DNA of 64,000 nucleotides from Ancylobacter defluvii (GCF_018390605.1 NZ_JAHBGD010000027.1:62001-126000); one strand, 5' to 3'; counted from the first letter of the stretch, positions 15,948 to 25,550 are shown. Notes: generated from the sequence alone by a model not told the origin. Program-made: numbers and translations.

Positions 15948-18410
15948 ATGGTCGCGCTCAGATCCTTTCGTCATGCCGGTCCGTCCTTCGCCGACCTCGT
16001 GCCCTATGCCGGCCTCGTCGACAATGGCGTGCTCCTGCTCAAGGACGGCGCGCTGATGGCCGGCTGGTACTTTGCCGGCCCCGACAGCGAGAGCTCCACT
16101 CCGGTCGAGCGCAACGAAGTGTCACGCCAGATCAATACCATACTGTCGCGCCTCGGCTCCGGCTGGATGATCCAGGTCGAGGCCGTCCGCGTCCCGACAT
16201 CGGATTATCCCGACGAGCAGGACTGCCATTTCCCCGATCCGGTGACCCGCGCGATCGACGCCGAGCGCCGGTCACATTTCCAGCGCGAGCGCGGCCATTT
16301 TGAGAGCCGCCACGCGCTCATCCTCACCTGGCGCCCGCCGGAGCCGCGGCGCTCCGGCCTCACGCGCTATATCTATTCCGACGCGGCAAGCCGCACCGCC
16401 TCCTATGCCTCGGCGACGCTCGACACCTTCCGGACCTCGATCCGGGAGATCGAGCAATATCTCGCCAATGTCGTCTCGATCCGCCGCATGGTGACCCGCG
16501 AGACCGAAGAGGCCGGAGGTTTTCGCACCGCACGCTATGATGAGCTGTTCCAGTTCATCCGCTTCTGCATCACCGGCGAGAACCATCCCGTCCGGCTGCC
16601 GGACATCCCGATGTATCTCGACTGGCTGGCCACGGCCGAGCTTCGGCACGGGCTCACACCTCTCGTCGAGAACCGCCATCTCGGCGTCGTTGCCATCGAC
16701 GGGCTGCCGGCCGAGAGCTGGCCCGGCATTCTCAACGCCCTCGACCTGATGCCGCTGACCTATCGCTGGTCGTCGCGCTTCGTCTGTCTCGACGAGCAGG
16801 AGGCCCGGGCGAGGCTCGAGCGCACGCGCAAGAAATGGCAGCAGAAGGTGCGGCCCTTCTTCGACCAGCTGTTCCAGACGCAGAGCCGATCGGTCGACCA
16901 GGACGCCATGATGATGGTGGCGGAAACCGAGGATGCCATTGCCGAAGCCTCCTCGCAGCTCGTCGCCTATGGATATTACACGCCGGTCATCGTCCTGTTC
17001 GACACGGTGCAGACCCGCCTGCAGGAAAAATGCGAAGCGGTGCGCCGGCTGATCCAGGCGGAGGGATTCGGTGCCCGGATCGAGACGCTCAACGCCACCG
17101 ACGCCTTCATCGGCAGCCTGCCCGGCGTCTCCTACGCCAATATCCGCGAGCCGCTAATCAACACCCGCAATCTCGCCGACCTCATCCCGCTCAACTCGGT
17201 CTGGTCAGGCAGCGTCGATGCACCCTGTCCGTTCTATCCGCCCGGATCGCCGCCGCTGATGCAGGTGGCGAGCGGCAGCACGCCGTTCCGCCTAAATCTC
17301 CATGTCGACGATGTCGGGCACACGCTGGTTTTTGGGCCGACCGGCTCCGGCAAGTCGACCCTGCTGGCGCTCATCGCCGCGCAGTTCCGACGCTACTGCC
17401 AAGCGCAGGTCTTCGCCTTCGACAAAGGCCGCTCCATGCTGCCGCTGACGCTGGCGATCGGCGGCGCACACTACGAGATCGGCGGCGAGAGCGCCGGGGC
17501 AGGGGAGGGGGCTTCGCTCGCCTTCTGCCCCCTTGCCGAGCTGTCGACGGATGGCGACAGGGCCTTTGCGAGCGAATGGATCGAGACCCTCGTCGCGCTG
17601 CAGGGCGTGACGATATTGCCCGACCATCGCAATGCCATCTCCCGGCAGATCGGCCTGATGGCGAGCTCGCGTGGGCGCTCGCTCTCCGATTTCGTGTCGG
17701 GCGTCCAGATGCGCGAGATCAAGGACGCGCTCCACCATTACACCGTGGACGGCCCGATGGGACAATTGCTCGATGCCGAACAGGACGGTCTGTCGCTCGG
17801 CACCTTCCAGTGCTTCGAGATCGAGGAACTCATGAACATGGGCGAGCGCAATCTCGTTCCCGTGCTCACCTATCTGTTCCGTCGCATCGAGAAGCGCCTG
17901 ACCGGCGCGCCGAGCCTGATCATTCTCGACGAGGCCTGGCTGATGCTCGGACACCCGACCTTCCGCGCCAAAGTACGGGAATGGCTGAAGGTGCTGCGCA
18001 AGGCCAATTGCGCGGTCGTCCTCGCCACCCAATCGATCTCGGACGCCGAGCGCTCCGGCATCATCGACGTGCTGAGGGAAAGCTGCCCGACAAAGATCTG
18101 CTTGCCGAACGGATCGGCACGCGAGCCGGGCACCCGCGAATTCTACGAGCGCCTCGGCTTCAACGAGCGTCAGATCGAGATCGTCGCGAGCGCACTGCCC
18201 AAGCGCGAATATTATGTCGCCTCTCCGGACGGCCGGCGGCTCTTCGACATGGCGCTCGGTCCCATTGCCCTCTCCTTCGTAGGAGCGTCCGGCAAGGAGG
18301 ATCTCAAGCGCATCCGCGCGCTGCATTCCGAACAGGGGGCCGGCTGGCCTCTCTCCTGGCTCCAGCAGAGGGGGATCGCCCATGCCGAAACCATCCTTCC
18401 CATCGCGTAG
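15948..18410 (+). CDS. trbE: TrbE, type IV secretion ATPase (VirB4 family)
   Basis: An 820-residue VirB4-like ATPase, the longest gene of the operon. It has an N-terminal CagE/TrbE domain (about 20-400) and a C-terminal RecA-like motor with Walker A GPTGSGKST (about 463-471). Walker B is LIILDEAWLMLG, followed by a conserved VVLATQSISDAERSG. It supplies energy for pilus biogenesis and substrate passage at the inner membrane. The 3' end overlaps trbJ by 29 bases. The sequence is full length with no sign of damage. Confidence 0.96.
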   Translation: MVALRSFRHAGPSFADLVPYAGLVDNGVLLLKDGALMAGWYFAGPDSESSTPVERNEVSRQINTILSRLGSGWMIQVEAVRVPTSDYPDEQDCHFPDPVTRAIDAERRSHFQRERGHFESRHALILTWRPPEPRRSGLTRYIYSDAASRTASYASATLDTFRTSIREIEQYLANVVSIRRMVTRETEEAGGFRTARYDELFQFIRFCITGENHPVRLPDIPMYLDWLATAELRHGLTPLVENRHLGVVAIDGLPAESWPGILNALDLMPLTYRWSSRFVCLDEQEARARLERTRKKWQQKVRPFFDQLFQTQSRSVDQDAMMMVAETEDAIAEASSQLVAYGYYTPVIVLFDTVQTRLQEKCEAVRRLIQAEGFGARIETLNATDAFIGSLPGVSYANIREPLINTRNLADLIPLNSVWSGSVDAPCPFYPPGSPPLMQVASGSTPFRLNLHVDDVGHTLVFGPTGSGKSTLLALIAAQFRRYCQAQVFAFDKGRSMLPLTLAIGGAHYEIGGESAGAGEGASLAFCPLAELSTDGDRAFASEWIETLVALQGVTILPDHRNAISRQIGLMASSRGRSLSDFVSGVQMREIKDALHHYTVDGPMGQLLDAEQDGLSLGTFQCFEIEELMNMGERNLVPVLTYLFRRIEKRLTGAPSLIILDEAWLMLGHPTFRAKVREWLKVLRKANCAVVLATQSISDAERSGIIDVLRESCPTKICLPNGSAREPGTREFYERLGFNERQIEIVASALPKREYYVASPDGRRLFDMALGPIALSFVGASGKEDLKRIRALHSEQGAGWPLSWLQQRGIAHAETILPIA

Positions 18411-19191
18411 GTCACCAATCGTTCTCGTAACGGCAACTATGGTGCTCATCTCGACACTGCCTCGAGAAGCACCCGCCGGCGGTGCCACGGGTGGCGCGAC
18501 CGAATGGACGCAGCTCGCCAACAATGCCGAGCTGGTGAGCCTGGTCGGCCAGTCCGCCGAACAGGTCAACAATCAGATCAAACAGATTTCCCAGCTCGCC
18601 GAGCAGATCCAGAACCAGCTGAATATCTACAACAACATGCTGCAGAACACGGCGCAGCTGCCGAACCATGTCTGGGGCCAAGCCGAGAACGACCTGAAGG
18701 GCCTGCAGAACGTTGTCTCGCAGGGCCAGGGCATCGCCTTCTCCATGGGCAATGTCGACGACGTGCTACGGCAGCGTTTCCAGAGCTTCGCCGAGATGAA
18801 GAGCAACCTGCCCGATGGCGCTTCCTTTTCCTCCACCTATCAGGGTTGGTCGACCACCAATCGCGACACCGTCGCCGGCACGCTAAAGGCCGCCAACCTG
18901 ACCGCGCAGCAATTCGGCAGCGAGGAGGCCACCATGTCGTCGCTGCGCGCGATGTCGGAGAGTGCCGATGGCCAGATGAAGGCCCTTCAGGTCGGCCACC
19001 AGATTGCGACCCAGCAGGTTGCGCAGATGCAGAAGCTGCGCGGCCTCGTGTCCCAGCAGATGACCATGATGGGCACCTGGTATCAGTCCGACCAGGCGCA
19101 GAAGGATCTCGCCCAGGCCCGCCGCGAGCAGTTCTTCAACGCCCCCACCCACGACATTCGCGGCGGGCAGACCATGGAACCGCGCTGGTGA
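18382..19191 (+). CDS. trbJ: TrbJ, conjugal transfer protein (VirB5-like)
   Basis: A 269-residue secreted protein. It has a basic/hydrophobic signal sequence (SRRSPIVLVTATMVLISTL) and then a long helical coiled-coil-like region (SAEQVNNQIKQISQLAEQI) typical of the VirB5/TrbJ minor pilus component. The C-terminus, FFNAPTHDIRGGQTMEPRW, resembles the C-terminus of the next gene product TrbK. The start ATG lies inside trbE, with GAGGGGG upstream. Confidence 0.92.
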   Translation: MPKPSFPSRRSPIVLVTATMVLISTLPREAPAGGATGGATEWTQLANNAELVSLVGQSAEQVNNQIKQISQLAEQIQNQLNIYNNMLQNTAQLPNHVWGQAENDLKGLQNVVSQGQGIAFSMGNVDDVLRQRFQSFAEMKSNLPDGASFSSTYQGWSTTNRDTVAGTLKAANLTAQQFGSEEATMSSLRAMSESADGQMKALQVGHQIATQQVAQMQKLRGLVSQQMTMMGTWYQSDQAQKDLAQARREQFFNAPTHDIRGGQTMEPRW

Positions 19192-19418
19192 GCCACCGTC
19201 TTGTCGTTATCCTCCTGCTCGCCGGGGCACTTGGCCTGTGCGCCGCTCTCGCTGTCCGGGTGGTCGGGCCATCGTCCACCGAGCCTGCCTCCGCGACAGC
19301 CGAACCATCGCCACCTCCGGCATCCGACGCAGCACGTCGCAACCATCTCGAACGCTTCTTCGGCGGCGACCCGAACAGGGATGTTCGCGGTGGCCAGGAG
19401 ATGAAGCCGCAATGGTAA
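19188..19418 (+). CDS. trbK: TrbK-like entry-exclusion protein
   Basis: A 76-residue protein starting with GTG that overlaps the trbJ stop, so it has no room for its own promoter. One hydrophobic N-terminal segment (VVILLLAGALGLCAALAV) acts as a signal or anchor. A Pro/Ala/Ser linker and a conserved tail, ERFFGGDPNRDVRGGQEMKP ending QW, follow. Position between trbJ and trbL and size match TrbK of Ti/Rhizobium trb operons, which blocks uptake of a second identical plasmid. The cysteine in GLCAAL could be lipidated, but the lipobox is imperfect. Confidence 0.8.
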   Translation: MSHRLVVILLLAGALGLCAALAVRVVGPSSTEPASATAEPSPPPASDAARRNHLERFFGGDPNRDVRGGQEMKPQW

Positions 19419-20611
19419 TCCTCCGTCCTTGCCCTCCGTTCGGGGCTGCGGCGGCTGTCGCAGCGATCGTCTTGCTCACGAACTCCCCCGCGCTGGCGCA
19501 GGAGGGTTCCGTCCTCACCACACTGGAGAACTCCGTCGTGACCGCGGCCCGCGGCTGGGAAACCACCGTCATGGATGCCGCCCGGTCGCTGTTCTGGATT
19601 CTCGCCGGCATCGAGATCGGCGTCGCCGCCGTATGGCTGGCGATCAATGCCGCCTCGCTCGACGCCTGGTTCGCCGAGCTGGTACGCCGCATCATGTTCG
19701 TCGGCCTGTTCGCCTTCATTCTCGACCAGGGCCCGGACTTCGCGAAGGCCGTCGTCGACAGCCTCTTCCAGATGGGCGGCAGCGGAGGAGACGCCTCACC
19801 CGCCAACATCTTCGATGCCGGCATCCGCGTCGCGTCCAAGATGTCGGAACAGGCCAAGTTCGGCCTGTTCGAGGACAATGCGCTGGCGATCGCCGCCGTC
19901 TTCGCCATGGTGGTTGTCGTCATCTCCTTCTCGCTGGTTGCGGCGATCTTCGTCGCGGTAATGGTGGAGATGTATGTCGGCCTGCTCGCCGGCATGATCA
20001 TGCTCGGCCTCGGCGGTTCGTCCTTCACCAAGGACTTCGCCATCCGCTATCTCGTCTATGCCTTCTCGGTCGGCATGAAGCTGATGGCGCTGGTGATGAT
20101 CGCCAGGATCGGCTCGGACATCCTGCTCGGCCTTGCCGAGGCCCCGACCGCAACCTCGGACCAGTTCATCACCACGCTGGCCATTGCTGGCATCTCGGTC
20201 GTCGTCTTCGTCATCGCCATGTATGTGCCGCCCATCATGCAGGGCGTCGTCCAGGGTGCCTCGATCTCCGGCGGCATGGAGGCGATCCGGCACGGCGCAC
20301 AGGTGGCGACCTTCGCGGCGGGTGGCGCCTTTCTCGGTGCCAGCGCGGCCGGGAAGGGCGCGCAGGCCGCGAGCGACGCCCGAGCTGCCGGCTCCTCGCT
20401 GGCCGGCGCCGCCCTGCGCGGCATGGCGTCCGGCATCGGCAGCGCCGCGGGAGCGGCCGGATCGGCGGCAAAGGAAAAGGCGATCGCCGCACCCGGCGCC
20501 TATGCCGGCTCATTGCTCGGGCTCGCCAATGCCAAGCTCGACCAGAGCCGGCAGTCGGGCGGCACGCGCTCATCCCGCCCCGTGCCACCGCCCATCGACG
20601 ACAACAAATAA
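19412..20611 (+). CDS. trbL: TrbL, polytopic conjugal transfer protein (VirB6 family)
   Basis: A 399-residue inner-membrane protein. It has a signal-like start ([17 protein letters not shown]) and several hydrophobic helices between about 55 and 310 (including [32 protein letters not shown], and [20 protein letters not shown]), then a Gly/Ala/Ser-rich C-terminal tail from about 320. This is the VirB6/TrbL arrangement that lines the inner-membrane channel. The ATG overlaps the trbK stop by 7 bases. Confidence 0.93.
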   Translation: MVILRPCPPFGAAAAVAAIVLLTNSPALAQEGSVLTTLENSVVTAARGWETTVMDAARSLFWILAGIEIGVAAVWLAINAASLDAWFAELVRRIMFVGLFAFILDQGPDFAKAVVDSLFQMGGSGGDASPANIFDAGIRVASKMSEQAKFGLFEDNALAIAAVFAMVVVVISFSLVAAIFVAVMVEMYVGLLAGMIMLGLGGSSFTKDFAIRYLVYAFSVGMKLMALVMIARIGSDILLGLAEAPTATSDQFITTLAIAGISVVVFVIAMYVPPIMQGVVQGASISGGMEAIRHGAQVATFAAGGAFLGASAAGKGAQAASDARAAGSSLAGAALRGMASGIGSAAGAAGSAAKEKAIAAPGAYAGSLLGLANAKLDQSRQSGGTRSSRPVPPPIDDNK

Positions 20612-20624
20612 GGAGACGCCCGGC

Positions 20625-21287
20625 ATGGCCTCCGGCAATCCACCCGAGAACCCCTATATTGCCGCCCGACAGGAGTGGAACGAGCGCTATGGCTCCTATG
20701 TGAAGGCCGCCGCCGGCTGGCGTGCCGTCGGCATCACCGGCATGGTCATGGCGGTGATCGGCTTTTCCTACGCGCTGTTCCAGAGCACGCAGGTCAGGCT
20801 CGTTCCCTACATCGTCGAAGTCGACAAACTCGGCACCGCCTCGAGCGCCGGCTATCCGCAGCAGATCGAATATGCCGATCCGCGCGTCGTGCGCGCGACG
20901 CTCGGAAGCTTCGTCTCGAACTTCCGTGGCGTGACGCCGGATGCCGTGGTGCAGAAGCAGTATATCGACCGCACCTATGCCCATCTGCGCACCTCCGATC
21001 CGGCGACCGAAAAGGTCAATGCCTGGTTCCGTTCCTCCCCACCCTTCGACAAGGCGAAGAACGCGACGGTCGCCATCGAAGTGAACAACATCGTCGCGCT
21101 GTCGAACCAGAGCTACCAGATCGACTGGACCGAGTTCGAGCGCGACCGCAAGGGCAAGGAGACCGCGACACGCCGGTTCCGTGGCATTGCCACCGTCACC
21201 CTGACGCCTCCGCAGGACGAGGCGAGCATCCGTCTCAACCCGATCGGCCTCTATCTGCGTGACTTCGATTGGACGGCCCAGCTTTGA
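20625..21287 (+). CDS. trbF: TrbF, conjugal transfer protein (VirB8 family)
   Basis: A 220-residue bitopic protein. It has a cytoplasmic start ([19 protein letters not shown]), one membrane segment ([19 protein letters not shown]) and a periplasmic NTF2-like domain ending [20 protein letters not shown], the conserved VirB8/TrbF finish. It nucleates the inner-membrane core of the mating channel. An AAGGAGA ribosome-binding site follows the trbL stop. It is transcribed with the rest of the operon. Confidence 0.95.
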   Translation: MASGNPPENPYIAARQEWNERYGSYVKAAAGWRAVGITGMVMAVIGFSYALFQSTQVRLVPYIVEVDKLGTASSAGYPQQIEYADPRVVRATLGSFVSNFRGVTPDAVVQKQYIDRTYAHLRTSDPATEKVNAWFRSSPPFDKAKNATVAIEVNNIVALSNQSYQIDWTEFERDRKGKETATRRFRGIATVTLTPPQDEASIRLNPIGLYLRDFDWTAQL

Positions 21288-21304
21288 AAGGCTCGCACGC
21301 ACGC

Positions 21305-22150
21305 ATGCACGAACAACACGCAGCAGTCCGGCCTTTTCTGCCGACCGCCATCGCTATTGCCCTCCTGGCCTCCCTCTTTACGCCCCCCACCCCCGTGAAA
21401 GCGCAGGGCCTCAGCGCCAACGAGGCCAAGGGCACCGGCCTCTCCGGGCGCTGGCGAGGCAGCCCCGGCCTGGTCACGCGAGGGCCCGACGGGAAGGTCG
21501 TTTTTCTCTATGGCGAGATACAGCCCTCCGTCGTCTGCTCGCCGCTGCAGGTCTGCGACATCGAGCTCCAATCGGGCGAGGTGGTCCGTGACGTGCTCGT
21601 CGGCGACACCGTCCGCTGGAAGGTCGAGCCAGCGACGTCGGGAGCGGCCGATGGCCAGGCGATCCACCTGATCGTCAAGCCGTCGGAGCCGGGGCTCATC
21701 ACCTCGATGGTGGTGACGACATCGCGCCGCACCTACCACATCCAACTGAAGTCGCACGCAACCCAGTACATGGCCCGCGTCGGCTTCGACTATCCCGAGG
21801 ATGTTTCCGCCAGAATGGCAGACATCAATGCCCGGATCGAGGCCAGCACGATCCCCGGCGCCGGCGTGCCGGCCGAGCAGCTCCAGTTCGGATATTCGAT
21901 CTCCGGCCGGGCCGGCTGGCGGCCGAGCCGGGTCTATAGCGACGGCCAGAAAACCTACATCCAGTTTCCGCGCTCGATCACGGGCCAGGATGCGCCGGTT
22001 CTCTTCCTGACCTCAGGCGGACAGAACCGCATCGTCAATTACCGCATGAAGGGCGACATGATGATCGTCGATTATCATGTCGCCGGGGCGGTACTCGTGT
22101 CGGGCGTCGGCTGGAACCAGGAGAAGGTGACGATCCGGAGGGGTGGCTGA
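21305..22150 (+). CDS. trbG: TrbG, conjugal transfer protein (VirB9 family)
   Basis: A 281-residue secreted protein with a signal peptide ([15 protein letters not shown], cleaved near PVKAQG) and the VirB9/CagX fold. The N-terminal beta domain includes [17 protein letters not shown]. The C-terminal part ends in [18 protein letters not shown]. Together with TrbH and TrbI it forms the outer-membrane core complex. The start is uncertain: ATG 21305 lacks a ribosome-binding site; a TTG at 21284 overlapping the trbF stop and an ATG at 21269 are also in frame. Coupled translation from trbF is likely. Confidence 0.93.
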   Translation: MHEQHAAVRPFLPTAIAIALLASLFTPPTPVKAQGLSANEAKGTGLSGRWRGSPGLVTRGPDGKVVFLYGEIQPSVVCSPLQVCDIELQSGEVVRDVLVGDTVRWKVEPATSGAADGQAIHLIVKPSEPGLITSMVVTTSRRTYHIQLKSHATQYMARVGFDYPEDVSARMADINARIEASTIPGAGVPAEQLQFGYSISGRAGWRPSRVYSDGQKTYIQFPRSITGQDAPVLFLTSGGQNRIVNYRMKGDMMIVDYHVAGAVLVSGVGWNQEKVTIRRGG

Positions 22151-22605
22151 TGCTCCTTGCTCCCACATTGCGGTCCCTCGCCGGCGTGGCAGTGCTCGCG
22201 CTTGTCCTTGCCGGATGTCAGACCGCCGGGCAGAGTAGCCTCATCGTGAGCGACGCGCCCGCCGCCGTGTCCGGCCCTGCCGCAGGCGCCATCGCCGGCG
22301 AAATGGTGAGCCGACTGGCCGAACAGGTCGGGCCGGGAACTGCCACGATCGCGCTCAAGCAGGACGGTTCGCCTTTCGGAGAGGCGCTTGAAACCGCCCT
22401 GAAGGGCTGGGGCTATTCCGTCGTCACGGACCAGAAGACCGATGGCGGATCGAGCATTGTCCCGCTTGCCTACAAGATCATTCCCTTCGAGGGCCAGGTT
22501 CTGGCCCGGCTCTCGACAGCCGATGTGGAACTGGGTCGCGCCTATAGCGTGACGGCAGCCGGCGCGACGCCGGCGAGCCCGGTCTCCGTCATGCGACGCG
22601 GATAG
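22150..22605 (+). CDS. trbH: TrbH, conjugal transfer lipoprotein (VirB7-like)
   Basis: A 151-residue lipoprotein. The signal region [13 protein letters not shown] has the lipobox L-A-G-C, so Cys23 should be lipidated and anchor the mature protein in the outer membrane. The remainder ([20 protein letters not shown]) is a small alpha/beta domain. The start overlaps the trbG stop (TGATG). It fits the TrbH position and partner role in the outer-membrane core with TrbG and TrbI. Confidence 0.92.
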   Translation: MLLAPTLRSLAGVAVLALVLAGCQTAGQSSLIVSDAPAAVSGPAAGAIAGEMVSRLAEQVGPGTATIALKQDGSPFGEALETALKGWGYSVVTDQKTDGGSSIVPLAYKIIPFEGQVLARLSTADVELGRAYSVTAAGATPASPVSVMRRG

Positions 22606-22615
22606 GAAGACTGCC

Positions 22616-23920
22616 ATGACGCAATCCCTCAAGCTCGGCGGTGCTGCGAATGACGGGGCCGATGCCGGCATGCGCCGGATCAACCGGCTGCCCGTCACTA
22701 TCGTCATCGTGCTGGTCATCGCTTTCCTGGGTGTGATCTTCTACGGCTTGGCGTCGCGCGGCCTACGCGTGGGAGACGCGACCGGACCTGGGGAGAGCGC
22801 CGGCAATCCGGCTTCCACCTTCGCCGACCAACTCAAACGCGGCGTCGGCGACGCGATCATTGGCGAGCCCCAGCCGGCGACGTCGCTCCCGCCCGTGCCG
22901 GTTCCGACCAAGGAGGAGCCGGCGGCCAACCCGTTCAAGACCCCGCCCGCACAGCGGGCCGGCATACGACCGGAACCTGCGCTAGAGCCGGAAACGGTCT
23001 GGCGGGCGCGTTTGCAGCGCGAGAGGGAAGAGCAATATCTGCGTGAGCGTCATCGTCAGGACATGGCGCGGTTGCAAGCGAACGACGCGGCCTATGATGC
23101 CCCCCTCGCTATCGATCGCAGCAAGCTCGACGGGCGAGGCGTCGGCTCATCCTCCCGTCCCGGCGAACCGGTTCCGGCGTCGGGCACGAGCGGCGCTTCG
23201 AACCTCCTCGCCGCCGCATTGCGAGCGGGCGCAGGCGGCATCAATCCGGATCCCAACGGTCAGCGCGCCAAGGAAGACTTCTACAATGCCGATCTCAAAA
23301 ACATCGGATATCTGCCGAACCGGGTGGTGCCGCAGCTCTCGCCCTTTGAGCTGAAGCGCGGCTCGGTGATCCCCGCTACCCTGATCACCGGCATCAACTC
23401 CGACCTGCCGGGGCGCATCACCGCGCAGGTGAGCCAGAATGTCTATGACAGCGCGACCGGCCATCGCCTGCTTATTCCGCAAGGCACGAAACTCTTCGGT
23501 CGCTACGACAGCAAAATATCGTTCGGGCAGAGCCGTGTCCTCGTCGTCTGGACTGACATCATCTATCCGAATGGCTCGACATTGCAGATCGGCGGTATGG
23601 CGGGAACGGACGCACAGGGCTATGGCGGCTTCCGCGACAAGGTCGATCGCAAATGGCTGGAGACCTTCGGCTCCGCCATTCTGATCGCCCTGATCGGCAC
23701 CGGGATCGACATGGCGATCCCGCAGAACAATGACCCGTTCAACTCCAACAGCCCCGAGGATACGGCCCGGATAAATTTTGCCGAGACCTTCGGCCGGATG
23801 GCCGAACAGACCATCCAGCGCAATATGGACGTTCAGCCGACGCTTGAGATCGGCCCGGGCTACCAGTTCAACGTGCTGGTCGATCAGGATATCGTGTTTC
23901 CGGGCGTATATCGGGGATAG
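22616..23920 (+). CDS. trbI: TrbI, conjugal transfer protein (VirB10 family)
   Basis: A 434-residue VirB10-type protein. It has a cytoplasmic N-terminus, one membrane helix (LPVTIVIVLVIAFLGVIFYG), a long proline-rich periplasmic linker (about 75-210) and the C-terminal beta-barrel domain. That domain contains PFELKRGSVIPATLITGINS, then HRLLIPQGTKLFGRYDSKI and a closing GPGYQFNVLVDQDIVFPG. It spans the envelope and transmits energy to the channel. It is the last trb gene, and no clear terminator follows. Confidence 0.95.
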   Translation: MTQSLKLGGAANDGADAGMRRINRLPVTIVIVLVIAFLGVIFYGLASRGLRVGDATGPGESAGNPASTFADQLKRGVGDAIIGEPQPATSLPPVPVPTKEEPAANPFKTPPAQRAGIRPEPALEPETVWRARLQREREEQYLRERHRQDMARLQANDAAYDAPLAIDRSKLDGRGVGSSSRPGEPVPASGTSGASNLLAAALRAGAGGINPDPNGQRAKEDFYNADLKNIGYLPNRVVPQLSPFELKRGSVIPATLITGINSDLPGRITAQVSQNVYDSATGHRLLIPQGTKLFGRYDSKISFGQSRVLVVWTDIIYPNGSTLQIGGMAGTDAQGYGGFRDKVDRKWLETFGSAILIALIGTGIDMAIPQNNDPFNSNSPEDTARINFAETFGRMAEQTIQRNMDVQPTLEIGPGYQFNVLVDQDIVFPGVYRG

Positions 23921-23957
23921 GGGATCGCGCCAAGGTAGTGTTCCTCTGACAGGTTCC

Positions 23958-23995
23958 TTAGGACGCGGACCGCCTTGCTGAGGCCCGCCAACGGC
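23958..23995 (+). repeat. Direct repeat copy 1 (38 bp)
   Basis: Begins TTAGGACGCGGACCGCC and is repeated at 24235-24272 with 3 mismatches. On the minus strand both copies can be read as G-L-(T/S)-K-A-(I/V)-R-V-L-R. They may therefore be two copies of the end of one gene, source unknown. The copies bracket the truncated tetR. Confidence 0.75.
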
Positions 23996-24020
23996 ACCTA
24001 CAGCCCGAGCACACGCCTCG

Positions 24021-24113
24021 CTCGGCATAGCTGAAGCCGTTATAGCCGTCGGCGACGATCAGCGAGCGCGCACAGGCCAGGATGTCGCCGGAGGTCGTGG
24101 ACACATTGCTCAT
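24021..24113 (-). pseudogene. Truncated TetR/AcrR-family regulator, N-terminus only
   Basis: From an ATG at 24113 the minus strand reads MSNVSTTSGDILACARSLIV and continues ADGYNGFSYAE. This is the first helix and start of the helix-turn-helix of a TetR-type repressor (family members continue as D-I-S/A-x-V-V-G-I-R-K-A-S-I-H-H-H-F). After about 31 residues the match stops and the frame runs through repeat copy 1 to a stop. The DNA-binding recognition helix and ligand domain are lost, so it cannot function. Confidence 0.7.
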
Positions 24114-24234
24114 GCTATTCCACCTTCTAGTAGGAAGACTGTCGACTCTCCCGCGCCGACAAGCGGCAATCGGAGACGTCAGGGCTGTTGATTTCCATTG
24201 ACCCGGCAGGCACGGATTTTTCCATTGCCAGATC

Positions 24235-24272
24235 TTAGGACGCGGATCGCCTTGGTGAGGCCCGCCACTGGC
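24235..24272 (+). repeat. Direct repeat copy 2 (38 bp)
   Basis: Second copy of the repeat at 23958-23995, with 3 mismatches in 38 and the same orientation. The copies are 277 bases apart start to start. The segment between them carries the broken tetR start. Confidence 0.75.
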
Positions 24273-24533
24273 GTGACGGCCTCATGCTCCGTATAAGGAG
24301 ATTGGGGCAGTACGCGCTGTCCTGGGGCTTAGAATCCCCTGATGAACGGTTGGTGCCGACCGGAATGGCACCAGAATCCTCTGACCTTACGGCCGGGGGC
24401 CTGTGACGCATGTCCAGGCGCTTCGGTGCTAAAGGTCGCAGGGCCGATTCATCTCGGATTCTAACCCCCGGCTAGGGTTCATGGGATTAACGTCGGCGGG
24501 GGCGCACCGCGGACAACTTCAGGCGAGCAGGAG

Positions 24534-24842
24534 ATGGAAACGAAAGAGTCCGCATCGGAGACCAAAATCGAGCTTCGTCCCCTCATCGGACTGACGCGAG
24601 GGCTGCCACAGTCGGATCTTGAGGCCATCACGGTCAATGCGATCCGCATCCACAGGCAGTTGGTCGATCGCGCCGATGAGCTGTTCCACGAACTTCCCGA
24701 CACCTGCAAGGCCGGAAAGACGCAAGGGGGCGAACAGCATGTCCGATATATTGAGGCAGCCATCGAGATGCACTCCCAAATGGCTGCCGTCGCCACCCTT
24801 ATCGCACTTCTCGGCTATACGCCGAATGTTTCGGTAAATTAA
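24534..24842 (+). CDS. traM: TraM, antiactivator of TraR
   Basis: A 102-residue, mostly helical protein, the same length as Ti-plasmid TraM. It carries the typical core LRPLIGLTRGLPQSDLEAIT and a C-terminal segment (HVRYIEAAIEMHSQMAAV). TraM binds TraR and prevents DNA binding, so that transfer starts only when enough signal has built up. A CAGGAG ribosome-binding site precedes the ATG. It is arranged tail to tail with traR, with 3 bases between their ends. Confidence 0.93.
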   Translation: METKESASETKIELRPLIGLTRGLPQSDLEAITVNAIRIHRQLVDRADELFHELPDTCKAGKTQGGEQHVRYIEAAIEMHSQMAAVATLIALLGYTPNVSVN

Positions 24843-24845
24843 TCA

Positions 24846-25550
24846 TCAGATCAGTTTCCGGCGGATAGCCACGGCCACAAGCTGCGTAATCGTATACACG
24901 TTGAACCGCTTTTTTGTTTCGGCGAGCTTTACCCGCACGCTGTTATACTTGACGTTGTGAAGCTCGGCCACTTCCTCCACCGTCTTGCCCAGGGCAATCC
25001 AGCGCAGATAGGCTGCCTCCTTCGCATCGAGCCATGCGTGCTCCTCGATCGTCGGTGTCGCCTGCAGATGCGCAATGCGCGCGTGGAGCTGGCCCACAGC
25101 GGCAGCGGCCGCGATGGCGTCAATATCCCTTTCTGGGTCGATCCTAGGCTTGTCGGATGTCAACGTGAACATCGACATGAAGCCGTTCGCGGTGGTGACT
25201 GGAATGGTAAATCCAGACCGGATCGCGAAGTCGGCGGCGTGTGAGAAAAAGGAGCGCTGTTCCCTCGACAGGCGTGAGCGATCCGCCTCGCCGTCCCAGG
25301 AGAACGCCCGCTTCAGCCGCCGTGCCCGCTCCACGACGGGATCAACGCCGGCGTACCTTTCGCTGAAGTATACACGCTGCCATTCATTAGAATAATTTGA
25401 AATGGCAAACGTATTGTTCATTTGCATATGCAAATAGGCGTACCCACCAAAGCCAAATGATTCTGCTAGATCTGTCAGCGCCGATTTGAGATCGGTTTCA
25501 CCCGATCCAACCGCCGTCAGATCGGTAAGCCTATCAATCCAATGCTTCAC
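24846..25550 (-). CDS. traR: TraR, LuxR-family quorum-sensing activator of conjugation
   Basis: A 234-residue LuxR-type regulator, the same length as Agrobacterium TraR. The residues that contact the acyl-homoserine lactone in TraR are all present at the same numbers: Y53, W57, Y61, D70 and W85. The C-terminal helix-turn-helix reads [20 protein letters not shown], followed by [20 protein letters not shown]. With the signal from TraI it should bind tra boxes such as those at 13496 and 13577 and activate traI-trb and repABC. The converging traM encodes its antagonist. Confidence 0.95.
   Translation of the reverse strand: MKHWIDRLTDLTAVGSGETDLKSALTDLAESFGFGGYAYLHMQMNNTFAISNYSNEWQRVYFSERYAGVDPVVERARRLKRAFSWDGEADRSRLSREQRSFFSHAADFAIRSGFTIPVTTANGFMSMFTLTSDKPRIDPERDIDAIAAAAAVGQLHARIAHLQATPTIEEHAWLDAKEAAYLRWIALGKTVEEVAELHNVKYNSVRVKLAETKKRFNVYTITQLVAVAIRRKLI

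Larger units (their letters stand above)
23921..24533. other. Gap between trbI and traM: repeats and gene debris
   Basis: These 613 bases hold no intact gene. They contain a truncated tetR start on the minus strand (24021-24113) and two imperfect 38-bp direct repeats (23958-23995 and 24235-24272). From 24273 to 24533 there is sequence in which I recognise neither a gene nor a mobile element. The layout suggests a collapsed insertion between the trb operon and its regulators. Confidence 0.6.

Noticed and set aside
16835..18430. A 531-codon alternative plus-strand frame inside trbE
   Set aside because: Out-of-frame shadow; the trbE frame has Walker motifs and full-length family agreement.
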